Assembly: GCF_046054155.1 (NCBI RefSeq)
Contig: NZ_JBEQCT010000003.1
Location: 327,051-391,050, forward strand
Reading direction: 5' to 3'
Length of the DNA stretch: 64,000 bases
Origin: Celerinatantimonas yamalensis
Lineage (GTDB): Bacteria; Pseudomonadota; Gammaproteobacteria; Enterobacterales; Celerinatantimonadaceae
Below are positions 36,148 to 46,018 of the stretch, in pieces. How positions within the stretch are numbered: the first letter of the stretch is position 1; every line of letters begins with the position of its first letter. The translations under genes and the position numbers were made by a program. The notes under the pieces are model-generated. The model worked only from the letters and a program-made list of their open reading frames with translations. It ran no database searches and was not told the DNA's origin.

Positions 36148-36837
36148 ATGACTGAGATCTTCGAAGCAAGTGAGATGACCCATCTTTTGCAGTTAGCGGA
36201 TGAAGGCGACTCTGTGGCCTCGGCCAGTAAAGGGCGCATTCGCAAAAGTAACGAAAATTTAATTTTAGCTGCAGCGGAGCGTATTTTTTCTCAATATGGG
36301 TTTAAAGGCACAACCATGGCCCAAATTGCCGAAGAGGCGGGTTTGCCTAAAGCTAATTTACACTACTATTTTTCCAGTAAAAAGAATCTATATTTACACT
36401 TGCTTGATCGCATTATGAACGAGTGGCTTGATCCCATGGCCGAAATTTATCCAGGGGCTGATCCTAAAGTCGCGCTGGAAGCGTATGTTCGCCAGAAAAT
36501 GCATCTCGTATTTGCACGCCCACAGGCGTCAAAGCTATTTGCTAATGAATTGCTGCAAGGCGCTAAAGTTCTCAGTGGGTTGTTGCATAACACGCTCAAA
36601 ACGCTGGTTGTAAAAAAATCAGCGGTGATTGAGCAGTGGATTAATGAAGGTAAAATTAAACCTATTGATAGTGTTCAACTGTTTTTTTCTATGTGGGCGA
36701 TGACCCAAACCTATGCTGATTTTGACGTGCAGATTAATGCCATTTTAGGTGAGTCCATCCATACGCAAGCGCAGCAAGAGCGAGCCATTGAACATGTTTT
36801 AACGATGGTTTTGCGCAGCTGTGGGCTAGCCGATTAG
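36148..36837 (+). CDS. RutR-like TetR-family regulator of pyrimidine catabolism
   Basis: A 229-residue TetR regulator. The helix-turn-helix is near 35-75 (ERIFSQYGFKGTTMAQIAEE, then PKANLHYYF). The ligand domain has LFANELLQGAK, KSAVIEQWI and FFSMWAMTQTYADFDVQI, which parallel RutR (MEMLAGA, KSALIAGW, IWASTQHYADF). RutR senses uracil and binds TTGACCAnnTGGTCAA; three such motifs flank this gene. The frame is open from 36010; I chose ATG 36148, with 36175 an alternative. An extended N-terminus of ~30 residues precedes the HTH. Confidence 0.85.
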   Translation: MTEIFEASEMTHLLQLADEGDSVASASKGRIRKSNENLILAAAERIFSQYGFKGTTMAQIAEEAGLPKANLHYYFSSKKNLYLHLLDRIMNEWLDPMAEIYPGADPKVALEAYVRQKMHLVFARPQASKLFANELLQGAKVLSGLLHNTLKTLVVKKSAVIEQWINEGKIKPIDSVQLFFSMWAMTQTYADFDVQINAILGESIHTQAQQERAIEHVLTMVLRSCGLAD

Positions 36838-36983
36838 TTTTCCTCCTTTTCTCAACACAGAGGCATGTGCACATTATATAAGCAATAAAAGCACGATTTT
36901 TGTGCAAACTGCTCTCTTCCTCTTCATTTTCAGTTATTCATTCATGAGTCGATTGCCCACAGTTGCTGGGTTTATAGACATTT

Positions 36984-36999
36984 CTGACTATTTGGTCAG
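36984..36999. promoter_or_regulatory. RutR-like operator 1 at the preT promoter
   Basis: CTGACTATTTGGTCAG; its core TGACTATTTGGTCA differs from TGACCAnnTGGTCA at one base. It lies about 27 bp upstream of a perfect -10 TATAAT, so bound repressor would cover the -35 region. Confidence 0.72.
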
Positions 37000-37025
37000 G
37001 TTGGCATAAATATCGCTTTGCTTCA

Positions 37026-37031
37026 TATAAT
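37026..37031 (+). promoter_or_regulatory. Probable -10 of the preT promoter
   Basis: TATAAT, between two RutR-like operators and about 50 bp before the preT start. A TTGGCA at 37001-37006 could be the -35, with a long 19-base spacer. Confidence 0.55.
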
Positions 37032-37032
37032 C

Positions 37033-37048
37033 CTAACTAATTGGTCAG
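37033..37048. promoter_or_regulatory. RutR-like operator 2 at the preT promoter
   Basis: CTAACTAATTGGTCAG shares the TTGGTCAG half with the other two sites and has two changes in the left half. It begins two bases after the -10, over the transcription start, and is 49 bp from operator 1. Confidence 0.65.
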
Positions 37049-37082
37049 GATTTAGTGCCAAATAATGACTAGGGGCAAGACT

Positions 37083-38483
37083 ATGACTCATCTTCATGCA
37101 TCTTTGAACAAATCGGCTGAGCAGGACGCTGCGCCGTGCTCAAATGTTGGTCATCAACGTGAATTCTGTGACCATCCCCCCCCATTGTCGGTCGCAGCTG
37201 CTATGGCTGAAGCCAGCCGCTGCTACTACTGTTATGACGCGCCGTGTATGAATGCCTGTCCCACGCAGATTAATGTCCCGCAGTTTATTCAACGAATTAG
37301 CGAACATAATATTCGAGGTGCCGCACAGAGCATCCTATCTGCCAACGAGCTAGGCGGGATGTGTGCCAGAGTTTGTCCCACCGAAGTATTGTGCGAACAA
37401 GCGTGTGTTCGTCAAACACAAGAGCAAAAACCTGTTCAAATTGGGCGCTTACAGCGTTATGCAACGGATCAATATTTTGCTAATCCAGGTCAGCCGTTAT
37501 TTCAGCGAGCTGCTGCAACGGGAAAATCCGTGGCAGTGGTGGGGAGCGGACCAGCTGGATTAACGGTGGCGCATCGCTTGGCCAGACAAGGGCATGCAGT
37601 CGTTATATTTGATGCGCGCCCCAAATTGGGCGGGTTAAATGAATATGGCTTGGCACGCTATAAAACATCAAGCGATTTTGCTCAAGCCGAAATTAAGTGG
37701 TTACTGTCGATTGGCGGGATTGAAGTCCGATGCCAGCAGACATTAGGTGAAACTATTCATCTGAAACAGCTGCAAGATGAGTTTGACGCCGTATTCTTGG
37801 GGCTAGGGCTCACGGCAGTGAATCCGCTCGGTATCGAATCACCCAAGCTTGCATCGGTGCGAGAGGCCGTAGATTTTATCGCCGATATTCGCCAAGCCGA
37901 TGATCTCTGTGAAGTTGAAGTCGGACAACGCGTAATTGTCATTGGCGGCGGAATGACCGCAGTTGACGCTGCGGTGCAGGCAAAAAAACTAGGCGCCGAT
38001 GAGGTAACCATGGTGTACCGGCGCGGCGAAGCGTCATTTAAAGCCTCACCCTATGAGATTAACTGGGCGCGACAAAATGGCGTCGTGATCGAGTGCTGGG
38101 CGCGGCCCGAAGCGATTATCATGGATGACAAGCTACAAGGGATGTCTTTTATTAAAACCACTGAAGTAGAAGGGCAGTTGCTGGATACCACAACGCGTTT
38201 CACTCTTGCGGCAGACATGTTGTTAAAAGCGATTGGACAGCGTTATCTGCCTTGGTCAGATGATCAGCATCCGGCACTGGAACAAGGGCGGATTGCCGTT
38301 GATGAACAGTGCCAGACCTCTATAGCTGGCGTTTGGGCTGGGGGCGACTGCGTGGCGGGCGGCGCGGATCTCACAGTGGATGCTGTGCGACTGGGTCAAA
38401 TTGCGGCCCACTCAATTGACACGGCATTGCGTCTTGATAGCCGTTTATGTACCGCGATAGAACAGGAGCGTACCCATGGCTGA
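37083..38483 (+). CDS. preT: NAD-dependent dihydropyrimidine dehydrogenase, subunit PreT
   Basis: Small subunit of the enzyme that reduces uracil and thymine to the 5,6-dihydro forms. 466 residues. The N-terminal Fe-S part has CYYCYDAPC, CP and CARVCPTEVLCEQAC (~60-130). The FAD-binding motif is VVGSGPAGL and the NAD-binding motif VIGGGMTAVD; GGDCVAGGADLTVDAV is at the C-terminus. AGGGG before ATG 37083 sets the start over ATG 37065. It overlaps preA by eight bases, so the subunits are co-translated. Confidence 0.95.
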   Translation: MTHLHASLNKSAEQDAAPCSNVGHQREFCDHPPPLSVAAAMAEASRCYYCYDAPCMNACPTQINVPQFIQRISEHNIRGAAQSILSANELGGMCARVCPTEVLCEQACVRQTQEQKPVQIGRLQRYATDQYFANPGQPLFQRAAATGKSVAVVGSGPAGLTVAHRLARQGHAVVIFDARPKLGGLNEYGLARYKTSSDFAQAEIKWLLSIGGIEVRCQQTLGETIHLKQLQDEFDAVFLGLGLTAVNPLGIESPKLASVREAVDFIADIRQADDLCEVEVGQRVIVIGGGMTAVDAAVQAKKLGADEVTMVYRRGEASFKASPYEINWARQNGVVIECWARPEAIIMDDKLQGMSFIKTTEVEGQLLDTTTRFTLAADMLLKAIGQRYLPWSDDQHPALEQGRIAVDEQCQTSIAGVWAGGDCVAGGADLTVDAVRLGQIAAHSIDTALRLDSRLCTAIEQERTHG

Positions 38484-39801
38484 TCTAACCTCTCGCTTTT
38501 TGGGAATTCATAGCCCTAATCCGTTTTGGTTGGCTTCGGCTCCGCCGACGGATAAAGAATACAATGTCGTGCGCGCTTTTGAAGCGGGTTGGGGTGGGGT
38601 GGTTTGGAAAACACTGGGGCTCGACCCGCATGTCGTGAATGTGAAAGGGCCTCGTTATAGCACGTTGCGCTCACCTGATCGCAATATTATGGGCTTGAAT
38701 AATATTGAGCTGATTACCGACCGCAGCTTGGATGTCAATTTAGAGGAAATTGCTCGAGTCAAACGCAACTGGCCGGATCGGGCACTGATCGTTTCGCTGA
38801 TGGTGCCCTGTGATGAAGAGTCTTGGAAATTTATACTCCCGCTAGTGGAACAAACTGGAGCCGATGGTGTTGAACTGAACTTTGGTTGCCCTCATGGCAT
38901 GAGTGAGCGGGGGATGGGAGCCGCGGTGGGTCAGGTCCCCGAATACATTGAGATGGTCACACGGTGGTGTAAGCAGTATTGCTCGCTGCCGGTGATTGTC
39001 AAACTCACACCGAATGTGACCGACATCCGTTATCCGGCTCAGGCCGCCCAGCGCGGTGGAGCTGATGCGGTGTCACTCATCAATACCATCAACTCAGTGA
39101 TGGGGGTTGATTTAAATGCGATGTTGATGAGTCCTCATACGGGCAATCAAGGCTCGCATGGCGGTTATTGTGGGCCAGCTGTCAAGCCGATTGCGCTGAA
39201 TATGGTCTCAGAGATTGGCCGAACAAGCGAAACTCGCAATCTTCCTATTTCAGGCATCGGGGGGATCTCAACCTGGCGTGATGCGGCTGAGTTTATCGCG
39301 TTAGGTTGCTCCAATGTTCAAGTGTGTACTGCGGTGATGGTGCATGGCTTTCGCATCATCGACGATATGCTCAGTGGTCTGTCAAATTTCATGGATGAGG
39401 CGGGCTATACATCAATTGCGGATTTTTGTGGGAAGGCGCTGCCATCGGTAACTGATTGGCGCTATCTCAATTTGAATCACGTGAGTAAAGCCGTCATTAA
39501 TCAGGCGAGTTGTATTCAATGTGGTAAGTGTCACATCGCCTGTGAAGACACTGCGCATCAGGCGATTACCCGCAGTAAAAATGGCCAGCGTTACTACGAA
39601 GTCAAAGAACAAGATTGTGTGGGATGTAACCTCTGTGTCTCTATCTGCCCGATTGAAGATTGCATTACTCTGCGTACGCTCGCCCCTGGTGAAGTTGACC
39701 ACCGGACGGGTGAAGTGGTGCGAGCAGACTCTGCCAACTGGACGCAGCACCCCAATAACCCATTAGCCGAAGCGGATACTATCCGCCCTCTCGTAGAATA
39801 A
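38476..39801 (+). CDS. preA: NAD-dependent dihydropyrimidine dehydrogenase, subunit PreA
   Basis: Catalytic FMN subunit. 441 residues. The dihydroorotate-dehydrogenase-like barrel (1-320) has NPFWLASAPPT, ELNFGCPHGMSERGMG and the substrate-loop region VCTAVM. The C-terminal ferredoxin domain has two 4Fe-4S sets, CIQCGKCHIAC and CVGCNLCVSICP. A ~30-residue tail after the clusters makes it longer than E. coli PreA (411). Together with PreT, dihydropyrimidinase and the amidase it completes the three-step reductive pathway. Confidence 0.96.
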   Translation: MADLTSRFLGIHSPNPFWLASAPPTDKEYNVVRAFEAGWGGVVWKTLGLDPHVVNVKGPRYSTLRSPDRNIMGLNNIELITDRSLDVNLEEIARVKRNWPDRALIVSLMVPCDEESWKFILPLVEQTGADGVELNFGCPHGMSERGMGAAVGQVPEYIEMVTRWCKQYCSLPVIVKLTPNVTDIRYPAQAAQRGGADAVSLINTINSVMGVDLNAMLMSPHTGNQGSHGGYCGPAVKPIALNMVSEIGRTSETRNLPISGIGGISTWRDAAEFIALGCSNVQVCTAVMVHGFRIIDDMLSGLSNFMDEAGYTSIADFCGKALPSVTDWRYLNLNHVSKAVINQASCIQCGKCHIACEDTAHQAITRSKNGQRYYEVKEQDCVGCNLCVSICPIEDCITLRTLAPGEVDHRTGEVVRADSANWTQHPNNPLAEADTIRPLVE

Positions 39802-39807
39802 GGAAAT

Positions 39808-41253
39808 ATGATGACGACACTACTAATCAAAGGCGGAATCGTAGTCAATGCGGACCGACAATTTCAGGCCGATGTGTTATGCGTTGATGGCGTGATTGCC
39901 CAAATTGATGAAACCATTTGTGCCCCTGAAGATGCACAAGTGATTGATGCATCGGGGCAATTAGTCATGCCAGGCGGGATTGATCCGCATACCCACATGA
40001 ATTTCCCGTTTATGGGAACGACCACCGTGGACGATTTTTATAGCGGTACCAGCGCCGCATTAGCGGGAGGGACCACCACTATCATCGATTTTGTGATCCC
40101 GAATCCTCAAGAGCCACTCCTTGAAGCCTATCAAAAATGGCGTCGCTGGGCTGAATCAGCTGTGGCAGATTACAGCTTTCATGTGGCGATCACTTGGTGG
40201 GATGAGTCTGTCCGCCAAGATATGAAAACCTTAGTTGAACAACACGGGGTCAATAGCTTTAAACATTTTATGGCCTATAAAAACGCCATCATGTGTGATG
40301 ATGAAACACTGGTCAATAGCTTTCGCCGCTCTTTGGAACTAGGGGCGATGCCAACCGTGCACGCTGAAAATGGTGAGCTGGTCTATCTGTTGCAACAACA
40401 GGTCAAAGAGATGGGCATCACCGGTCCAGAAGGTCATCCTCTATCGCGCCCAGCGATGGTTGAAGCAGAAGCGGCAAATCGGGCGATTGCGATTGCAGAT
40501 GTGATTGGAGTGCCGATTTATGTCGTGCATGTTTCCTGTCAGGAATCAGCGGATGCGATCGCGCGAGCGCGTGCTCGCGGGCAGCGGGTTTATGGTGAAG
40601 TATTGGCGGGTCACTTAGTGATTGATGACAGTGTTTATCGGGACCCAGATTATACCCAAGCTGCCGCGCATGTGATGAGCCCACCGTTTAGACCGAAACA
40701 TCACCAAGAAGCGTTATGGACAGGTTTACAGTCGGGCCAATTGCATACCACCGCAACGGATCATTGTACCTTTTGCGCGGCGCAAAAAGCCGCTGGCGCT
40801 GATGATTTTGCCAAGATCCCCAATGGTTGTGGCGGGGTTGAAGAGCGTATGGCGGTGATCTGGGATGCTGGGGTTGGCACGGGACGGTTAACGCCAAGTG
40901 AGTTTGTGGCAATTACATCAGCCAATGCCGCTAAGCTATTTAATATCTACCCGCGCAAGGGCTTGATTGCTGTGGGCTCAGATGCCGACCTCGTGATTTG
41001 GGACCCGCAAGCTAGTCGCACTATTTCGGCCAAAACTCATCACTCCAACAATGACTTTAATGTGTTTGAAGGGCGCACAGTGACCGGTATTCCCTCTCAC
41101 ACAATCAGTCACGGCAAAGTGGTTTGGGCCAATGGTCAATTACATGTTGAAAAAGGCGCGGGTCACTATATTAAACGGGCTGCCTTTGGCGACAATTTCA
41201 CGGCCAATGCAACGCGTCAGCAACAGCTAACACCGACCGCCGTTAAACGTTAA
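39808..41253 (+). CDS. hydA: Dihydropyrimidinase
   Basis: Second step: hydrolyses dihydrouracil/dihydrothymine to N-carbamoyl-beta-amino acids. The 481-residue cyclic amidohydrolase has metal ligands in DPHTHMNFPFMG, the carboxylated lysine in SFKHFMAYKN, VHAENGE, VVHVS and ATDHCTF. AAGGA precedes the ATG. It starts six bases after preA. A hydantoinase reading is possible from fold alone but the context favours dihydropyrimidinase. Confidence 0.95.
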   Translation: MMTTLLIKGGIVVNADRQFQADVLCVDGVIAQIDETICAPEDAQVIDASGQLVMPGGIDPHTHMNFPFMGTTTVDDFYSGTSAALAGGTTTIIDFVIPNPQEPLLEAYQKWRRWAESAVADYSFHVAITWWDESVRQDMKTLVEQHGVNSFKHFMAYKNAIMCDDETLVNSFRRSLELGAMPTVHAENGELVYLLQQQVKEMGITGPEGHPLSRPAMVEAEAANRAIAIADVIGVPIYVVHVSCQESADAIARARARGQRVYGEVLAGHLVIDDSVYRDPDYTQAAAHVMSPPFRPKHHQEALWTGLQSGQLHTTATDHCTFCAAQKAAGADDFAKIPNGCGGVEERMAVIWDAGVGTGRLTPSEFVAITSANAAKLFNIYPRKGLIAVGSDADLVIWDPQASRTISAKTHHSNNDFNVFEGRTVTGIPSHTISHGKVVWANGQLHVEKGAGHYIKRAAFGDNFTANATRQQQLTPTAVKR

Positions 41254-41282
41254 TGCACCATAACAGTTCAAGGATTATAACC

Positions 41283-42554
41283 ATGGATACAGCGACACAG
41301 ACAAATTCTACAGCTATGAATATTGACACACTACGAATTAATGGTGAGCGAATTTGGCAATCATTAATGGATTTGGCCAAAATTGGTGAAACGCCTAAAG
41401 GTGGGGTTTGCCGATTAACTTTAACTGAGACCGACCGCCACGGTCGGGATTTGGTGATTAGCTGGGCAAAAGAAGCCGGATTATCGGTAACAATCGATAA
41501 AATTGGTAATGTGTTTATGCGCCGAGACGGTTGCAATAATGAACTCCCACCGATTATGGCGGGGAGCCATATCGATACCCAGCCAACGGGAGGCAAGTTT
41601 GATGGTAATTTTGGTGTGCTGGCTGCCCTTGAGGTTATTCGTACTTTGAACGATCACAATATTACCACTGAAGCGCCAATTGAAATGGTGTTTTGGACTA
41701 ATGAGGAGGGATCGCGGTTCGTGCCAGTGATGATGGGCTCGGGGGTCTTTGCCGATCAATTTTCATTAGAACATGCTTATGCGGCGACCGATATAGATGG
41801 GAAGACGGTCAAAGATGAATTAACCAAGATTGGCTATGTCGGTGAGCAGGAACCGGGTGATCATCCGTTTGCGGCTTATTTTGAAGCCCATATTGAGCAA
41901 GGGCCAATTCTTGAAGATGAAGAGAAAGTGATTGGTGTCGTGCAAGGGGTATTAGGGATACGCTGGTATGACTGCGTGGTCACAGGAATGGAAGCTCATG
42001 CTGGCCCCACACCCATGCATTTGCGCCAAGATGCCATGCAAGTCTCTGCCAAGATCATGCAAGAAGTAGTAGCGATTGCGCTTCGTGTCGGTGAGCATGG
42101 CCGCGGTACGGTAGGTATGGCGCAAGTTTATCCCAATAGCCGTAATGTGATCCCCGGTCAGGTTACATTTTCAATTGATTTTCGCAATATGACCGATGAA
42201 CTGGTTGACGAAATGGACACGCAATTGCGTGAATTTACCGCGGATCTGGCCAAACAGACTGGGCTGCGTATCGACCTCAAATTGGTGTCAAACTATAAAG
42301 CGGCGCCTTTTCATCCAGAGTGCAAAGACGCGGTACGCAATGCAGCTGAAAAACTTGGTTATTCGCATATGGATATTGTCTCTGGCGCTGGGCACGATGC
42401 GGTGTATATGTCTGAACTCGCGCCCACAGGGATGATTTTCATCCCGTGTAAAAATGGCATCAGTCATAATGAAATTGAAGATACTAAACCATCCGAGGTT
42501 GAAGCTGGCACGAATGTATTGTTGCATGCGATATTAGCTCGCGCGCTCTTGTAG
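41283..42554 (+). CDS. Zn-dependent N-carbamoyl-beta-alanine amidohydrolase (HyuC/AmaB type)
   Basis: Third step: releases beta-alanine, CO2 and ammonia. 423 residues of the M20 hydantoinase/carbamoylase family. Metal ligands are in GSHIDTQPTGGKFDGNFGV and WTNEEGSRF, then EAHIEQGP and SGAGHDA; GMEAHAGPTPM is the lid-domain substrate contact. AAGGA eight bases before ATG 41283 sets the start; the frame begins at 41253. Last gene of the operon, followed by a terminator. The beta-alanine aminotransferase is not in the window. Confidence 0.92.
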   Translation: MDTATQTNSTAMNIDTLRINGERIWQSLMDLAKIGETPKGGVCRLTLTETDRHGRDLVISWAKEAGLSVTIDKIGNVFMRRDGCNNELPPIMAGSHIDTQPTGGKFDGNFGVLAALEVIRTLNDHNITTEAPIEMVFWTNEEGSRFVPVMMGSGVFADQFSLEHAYAATDIDGKTVKDELTKIGYVGEQEPGDHPFAAYFEAHIEQGPILEDEEKVIGVVQGVLGIRWYDCVVTGMEAHAGPTPMHLRQDAMQVSAKIMQEVVAIALRVGEHGRGTVGMAQVYPNSRNVIPGQVTFSIDFRNMTDELVDEMDTQLREFTADLAKQTGLRIDLKLVSNYKAAPFHPECKDAVRNAAEKLGYSHMDIVSGAGHDAVYMSELAPTGMIFIPCKNGISHNEIEDTKPSEVEAGTNVLLHAILARALL

Positions 42555-42561
42555 CTTTATC

Positions 42562-42597
42562 CCAAAGTGCCCCTCATTGGGGGGCCTTTGGTCTTTG
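42562..42597 (+). terminator. Terminator of the preTA operon
   Basis: Interrupted stem CCAAAG-GCCCC/GGGG-CCTTTGG followed by TCTTTGTT. Confidence 0.7.
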
Positions 42598-43208
42598 TTC
42601 GGGTGAAGTCTTAACAGGTTCATCAATATTTGTGTTAGATTCCGGCTTCCCTTAACCTTTCATCAATTTGTCTTCGTGTGTAGAATTTATTAGCCCTCAT
42701 TAAATTCAGCAAGCGGAACAAAAATTGAAACATTGTTTTGTATATCTATCTACTATATTATCGGTAGCGGATCTTACTAAAAACAACTCGTTATGATCGT
42801 CCAATCGCTAATGAGGCGCTTTGCGTCATAACTAAATATCTCATTTTGTCAAAAACTCGAGTCAACCAAGCAGTATAGGATGCGACAACGTTTGTTTTGA
42901 TCTATCCAATTGATGCTCGCTTAGAGTGGTGTGATGAGTGAGGCATCTTCATTGACTGTTAGGCAACATTAATTAACCTTAATGGCACAATGTCTGAATA
43001 ATTAATTATCTTTATTATCAATTATATATGAAATTGTAAGATATGTATATAACTTGGGTATATATGTTGTTTCAACAGGTTATTTGAAGTAGATTAATGG
43101 CCTTTAAGCTAGTATTTTTAATAGCTTAATAAAATGGAGAGACGAGTTAGTTGTGCAAGGTATGCATTATAGAATTATTGACGTGAGTGTGAAGCAGGTG
43201 ATGGAGTG
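42598..43208. other. AT-rich intergenic region before the GGDEF-EAL gene
   Basis: About 600 bp with no credible gene and no terminator or RNA element that I recognise. It is notably AT-rich over 42960-43140. Confidence 0.45.
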
Positions 43209-45659
43209 ATGCGTCGATTGTCATTGAGTATTATAATTCCTGCGTTGTTACTGCTGATACTCACTGGCGCACAAATATTAATGACTTTTGAGTCATTAAG
43301 TCATCGCCAGTATCAGTTAATTGATGGAAGTCAACGGCATATGCTAGAAGTCGCTGAGCAGCTACAGCATATTCTTCCCGTTTTACTTAGGCAACAACCA
43401 CCGAATACGAAATTGGTACAGCATGTCTTTCATTTAGCCATTGCCAAACAACTATTTAATGATATTTTTATCATCGATAGTGATCAACATGTACTGATTC
43501 ATTCGAATGTTTTAGCGCCAAGTGCAAGAGCGTCTGACGCCTCTTTACCTATAGATCCTGATGCAGTGATGCAGATGCAAAAAACGGGTCAATATCAATG
43601 GCGTCAGTTTAATCATCAATTAACTGGATCATTATACATTCCATTAACTGCGTCTTATAAACAGTCGCCCACCGCAGAGTTGTTATTACTCCAATACAAT
43701 CTACGTCCGAGCTGGATGTCATTGCGTGTCGAAATTTTAAAAAAGGCACTTTGGCAGTGGCTTATAGGAGTTGCCTCAGTTTTTCTGATTTATTTGTTGA
43801 TACGTCGTTGGTTAGTTCGGCCGTTACGTGCGTTTTCGGTGATCAACACAGAGACATATCGTGCACCCAAGGGGCGTGGCGAAATTGCTGAGCTCAGTCA
43901 AATTTTCACTAATTTAACACATGCATTACACCATTCTCGAAGTAAGGCCCATCAGGATGAAAAAAGATGGCTGTTTGCAATGGATGGGGCCACAAATGGT
44001 ATTTTTGATTGGGATTTTGCCACCAATAAAGTGATTTATAATCGCCAATGGGCGGCCATGTTGGGAATTGAATACGAGGATCTTGAAGCAAATCTCAGCG
44101 GTTGGCAACAGTATATTCACCCTGACGATCGTGATGAAACACTGAATGAATTACGCTTTTATATTCAAGGGCAACGCCCTATCTTCGAATGCGTCCATCG
44201 TTTGGTTTGTCCATCAAATGAGATCTTATGGGTCGCAGCTCGGGGCATGATTGTCGAATATGATGAAGAGGTGCCGCTGCGTATGATTGGCTCATTTTCC
44301 AATGTCACAGAGTTTCGCCAAACTCAAGATCAGTTACGTTATCGCAGTAGTTATGATGAAACCACCGAGGTGGCTAATCGGAGCAAATTATTACAAGAAT
44401 TAGACTTAGCCATAGAGAGCCATTCGAAGAGTAAATCATATGGTGGATTACTCTATTTTGATATTGATGATTTTAAAAATGTCAATGATCTGTTTGGCCA
44501 TCACATTGGCGATATCATTTTAAAGAAGGTGGCACAGCGCTTACAAAAATCGTGTCATTATAAACAGTTAGTTGCACGTATTAGCGGTGATGAATTTGCT
44601 ATATTAGTCACAGAACTGGGCCCTCATCGACAAGAAGCTGTCCGTCAAATTTTAATGCTCGCACATCAATTTCGCGCTGGGCTTTGTCGTAGTTTTCTTG
44701 TGCGTGGGAGTGAGGTGAATTTTACCGCTACAATTGGGATTGCGCTTTTTCCTCACCAGTCAGATAGTGCCTATGAAATTTTTCGCCAAGCGGATATAGC
44801 CCTCTATCATGGAAAAGAAACAGGCCGTTCTGGCGTGCACTTTTTTATCAAAGAGATGGCTAATAAAGTCCATAAACGCCATGAATTACAGCTCTTGATG
44901 CCCAAAGCAATGGCGAATAATGATATGGTTCTTTACTATCAACCACGCTTTAATGATCAATATCAGATGGTGGGAGCGGAAACATTACTGCGCTGGTTTG
45001 ACGAGCAGCAAGGCTGGCTGTCGCCCGGCTACTTTATTCCGATTGCTGAAGAGTCCGGTTTTATTGTAACGCTGGGTGAATGGGTGATGCGTGGCGCATG
45101 TCGCGCCCTGAAAAAATGGCAAGATCGCGGTTTACCTGATTACTTCACTACATTTTCGGTGAATGTCAGCCCAAAACAGTTCCATCGTAGTCGATTTGTC
45201 CAAGATACGATTGATATTATTCGCGAGGAAGGTTGTGATCCGCGATTAATTGAATTAGAGATCACTGAAGGTGTGCTGGTGACGAATGTTGAAGAAACGA
45301 TCCAGAAACTTCAGCAATTACGCGACTATGGTGTGCGTTTCTCAGTGGATGATTTTGGTACGGGTTACTCATCGTTGGCCTATCTGACTAAACTGCCGAT
45401 TAACTGTCTGAAAATTGATAAATCGTTTGTGGATGAAGTCGTCTCCAGTGGTTCAAGTGGCGCCATCATCACGACAATTATTGCGATGTCAGAGAATTTA
45501 GGGCTGGAAGTTATTGCCGAAGGTGTTGAAACATCTTTCCAGATGCAATTTTTAAAATATCGCGGCTGTCATGTTTATCAAGGGTTTTTGTTTAGCGAGG
45601 CGCTCGAGCCAGAGATCTTTGAAAATCTACTGTTTCAAGATCAACGACTTCGGACATAA
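43209..45659 (+). CDS. Membrane PAS-GGDEF-EAL cyclic-di-GMP protein
   Basis: An ~816-residue protein. TM1 (~3-23) and TM2 (~178-198) flank a ~150-residue periplasmic sensor. A HAMP-like linker and a PAS_3 domain (~255-370, YIHPDDRDE) follow. The GGDEF domain (~390-540) has SGDEF in place of GGDEF at ~458. The EAL domain (~560-805) starts with ETLLRW in place of EALLRW. The other EAL catalytic residues look intact (NVSPKQFH, ELEITEG, DDFGTGYSSL, KIDKSF, AEGVE, QGFLFSEAL), so phosphodiesterase activity is plausible. No inhibitory RxxD site precedes SGDEF. Start is ATG 43209 or GTG 43206. Confidence 0.92.
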   Translation: MRRLSLSIIIPALLLLILTGAQILMTFESLSHRQYQLIDGSQRHMLEVAEQLQHILPVLLRQQPPNTKLVQHVFHLAIAKQLFNDIFIIDSDQHVLIHSNVLAPSARASDASLPIDPDAVMQMQKTGQYQWRQFNHQLTGSLYIPLTASYKQSPTAELLLLQYNLRPSWMSLRVEILKKALWQWLIGVASVFLIYLLIRRWLVRPLRAFSVINTETYRAPKGRGEIAELSQIFTNLTHALHHSRSKAHQDEKRWLFAMDGATNGIFDWDFATNKVIYNRQWAAMLGIEYEDLEANLSGWQQYIHPDDRDETLNELRFYIQGQRPIFECVHRLVCPSNEILWVAARGMIVEYDEEVPLRMIGSFSNVTEFRQTQDQLRYRSSYDETTEVANRSKLLQELDLAIESHSKSKSYGGLLYFDIDDFKNVNDLFGHHIGDIILKKVAQRLQKSCHYKQLVARISGDEFAILVTELGPHRQEAVRQILMLAHQFRAGLCRSFLVRGSEVNFTATIGIALFPHQSDSAYEIFRQADIALYHGKETGRSGVHFFIKEMANKVHKRHELQLLMPKAMANNDMVLYYQPRFNDQYQMVGAETLLRWFDEQQGWLSPGYFIPIAEESGFIVTLGEWVMRGACRALKKWQDRGLPDYFTTFSVNVSPKQFHRSRFVQDTIDIIREEGCDPRLIELEITEGVLVTNVEETIQKLQQLRDYGVRFSVDDFGTGYSSLAYLTKLPINCLKIDKSFVDEVVSSGSSGAIITTIIAMSENLGLEVIAEGVETSFQMQFLKYRGCHVYQGFLFSEALEPEIFENLLFQDQRLRT

Positions 45660-45730
45660 GATAACCCGATAGATGTTAGTCGTAACAGATTGATAGATAG
45701 TCCGTCAATCAGTGCCTTGTTGCCATTTAG

Positions 45731-46018
45731 ATGCATCATGCTAGATTCAGAAATCAGGCGATAGTCGCATGTCAATGTGTCACGATAGTATGGCTACTTC
45801 CAAAATCAAAGGGGAAGGAGTATGCCAAAGAGGCATCAATCGCAGCTGTTGCTTATGCATATAACGAATTGGGCTGGTGTAAAGTCGAAACGTATATGCA
45901 CGATTCAAATGATTCGGCGAGGGTGTTGGTTAAACGACTCGGTGGCATTCAATCAGGACGGCATAAATTTCATGATGGTTTAAGTCGTAACATTTACATC
46001 ATTCCAAAACCAGCCTGA
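45731..46018 (+). pseudogene. GNAT acetyltransferase remnant (C-terminal half)
   Basis: From about residue 23 the translation fits the C-terminal half of a RimJ-type GNAT protein: WLLPKSKGKEYAKEASIAAV (acetyl-CoA motif A, where GKGYA is usual), then AYNELGWCKVETYMHDSNDSA and LVKRLGG. The first ~22 residues do not fit, and about 80 N-terminal residues of a normal protein are missing. The glycine-to-glutamate change in GKEYA also weakens the cofactor loop. Most likely a decayed gene. Confidence 0.7.
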
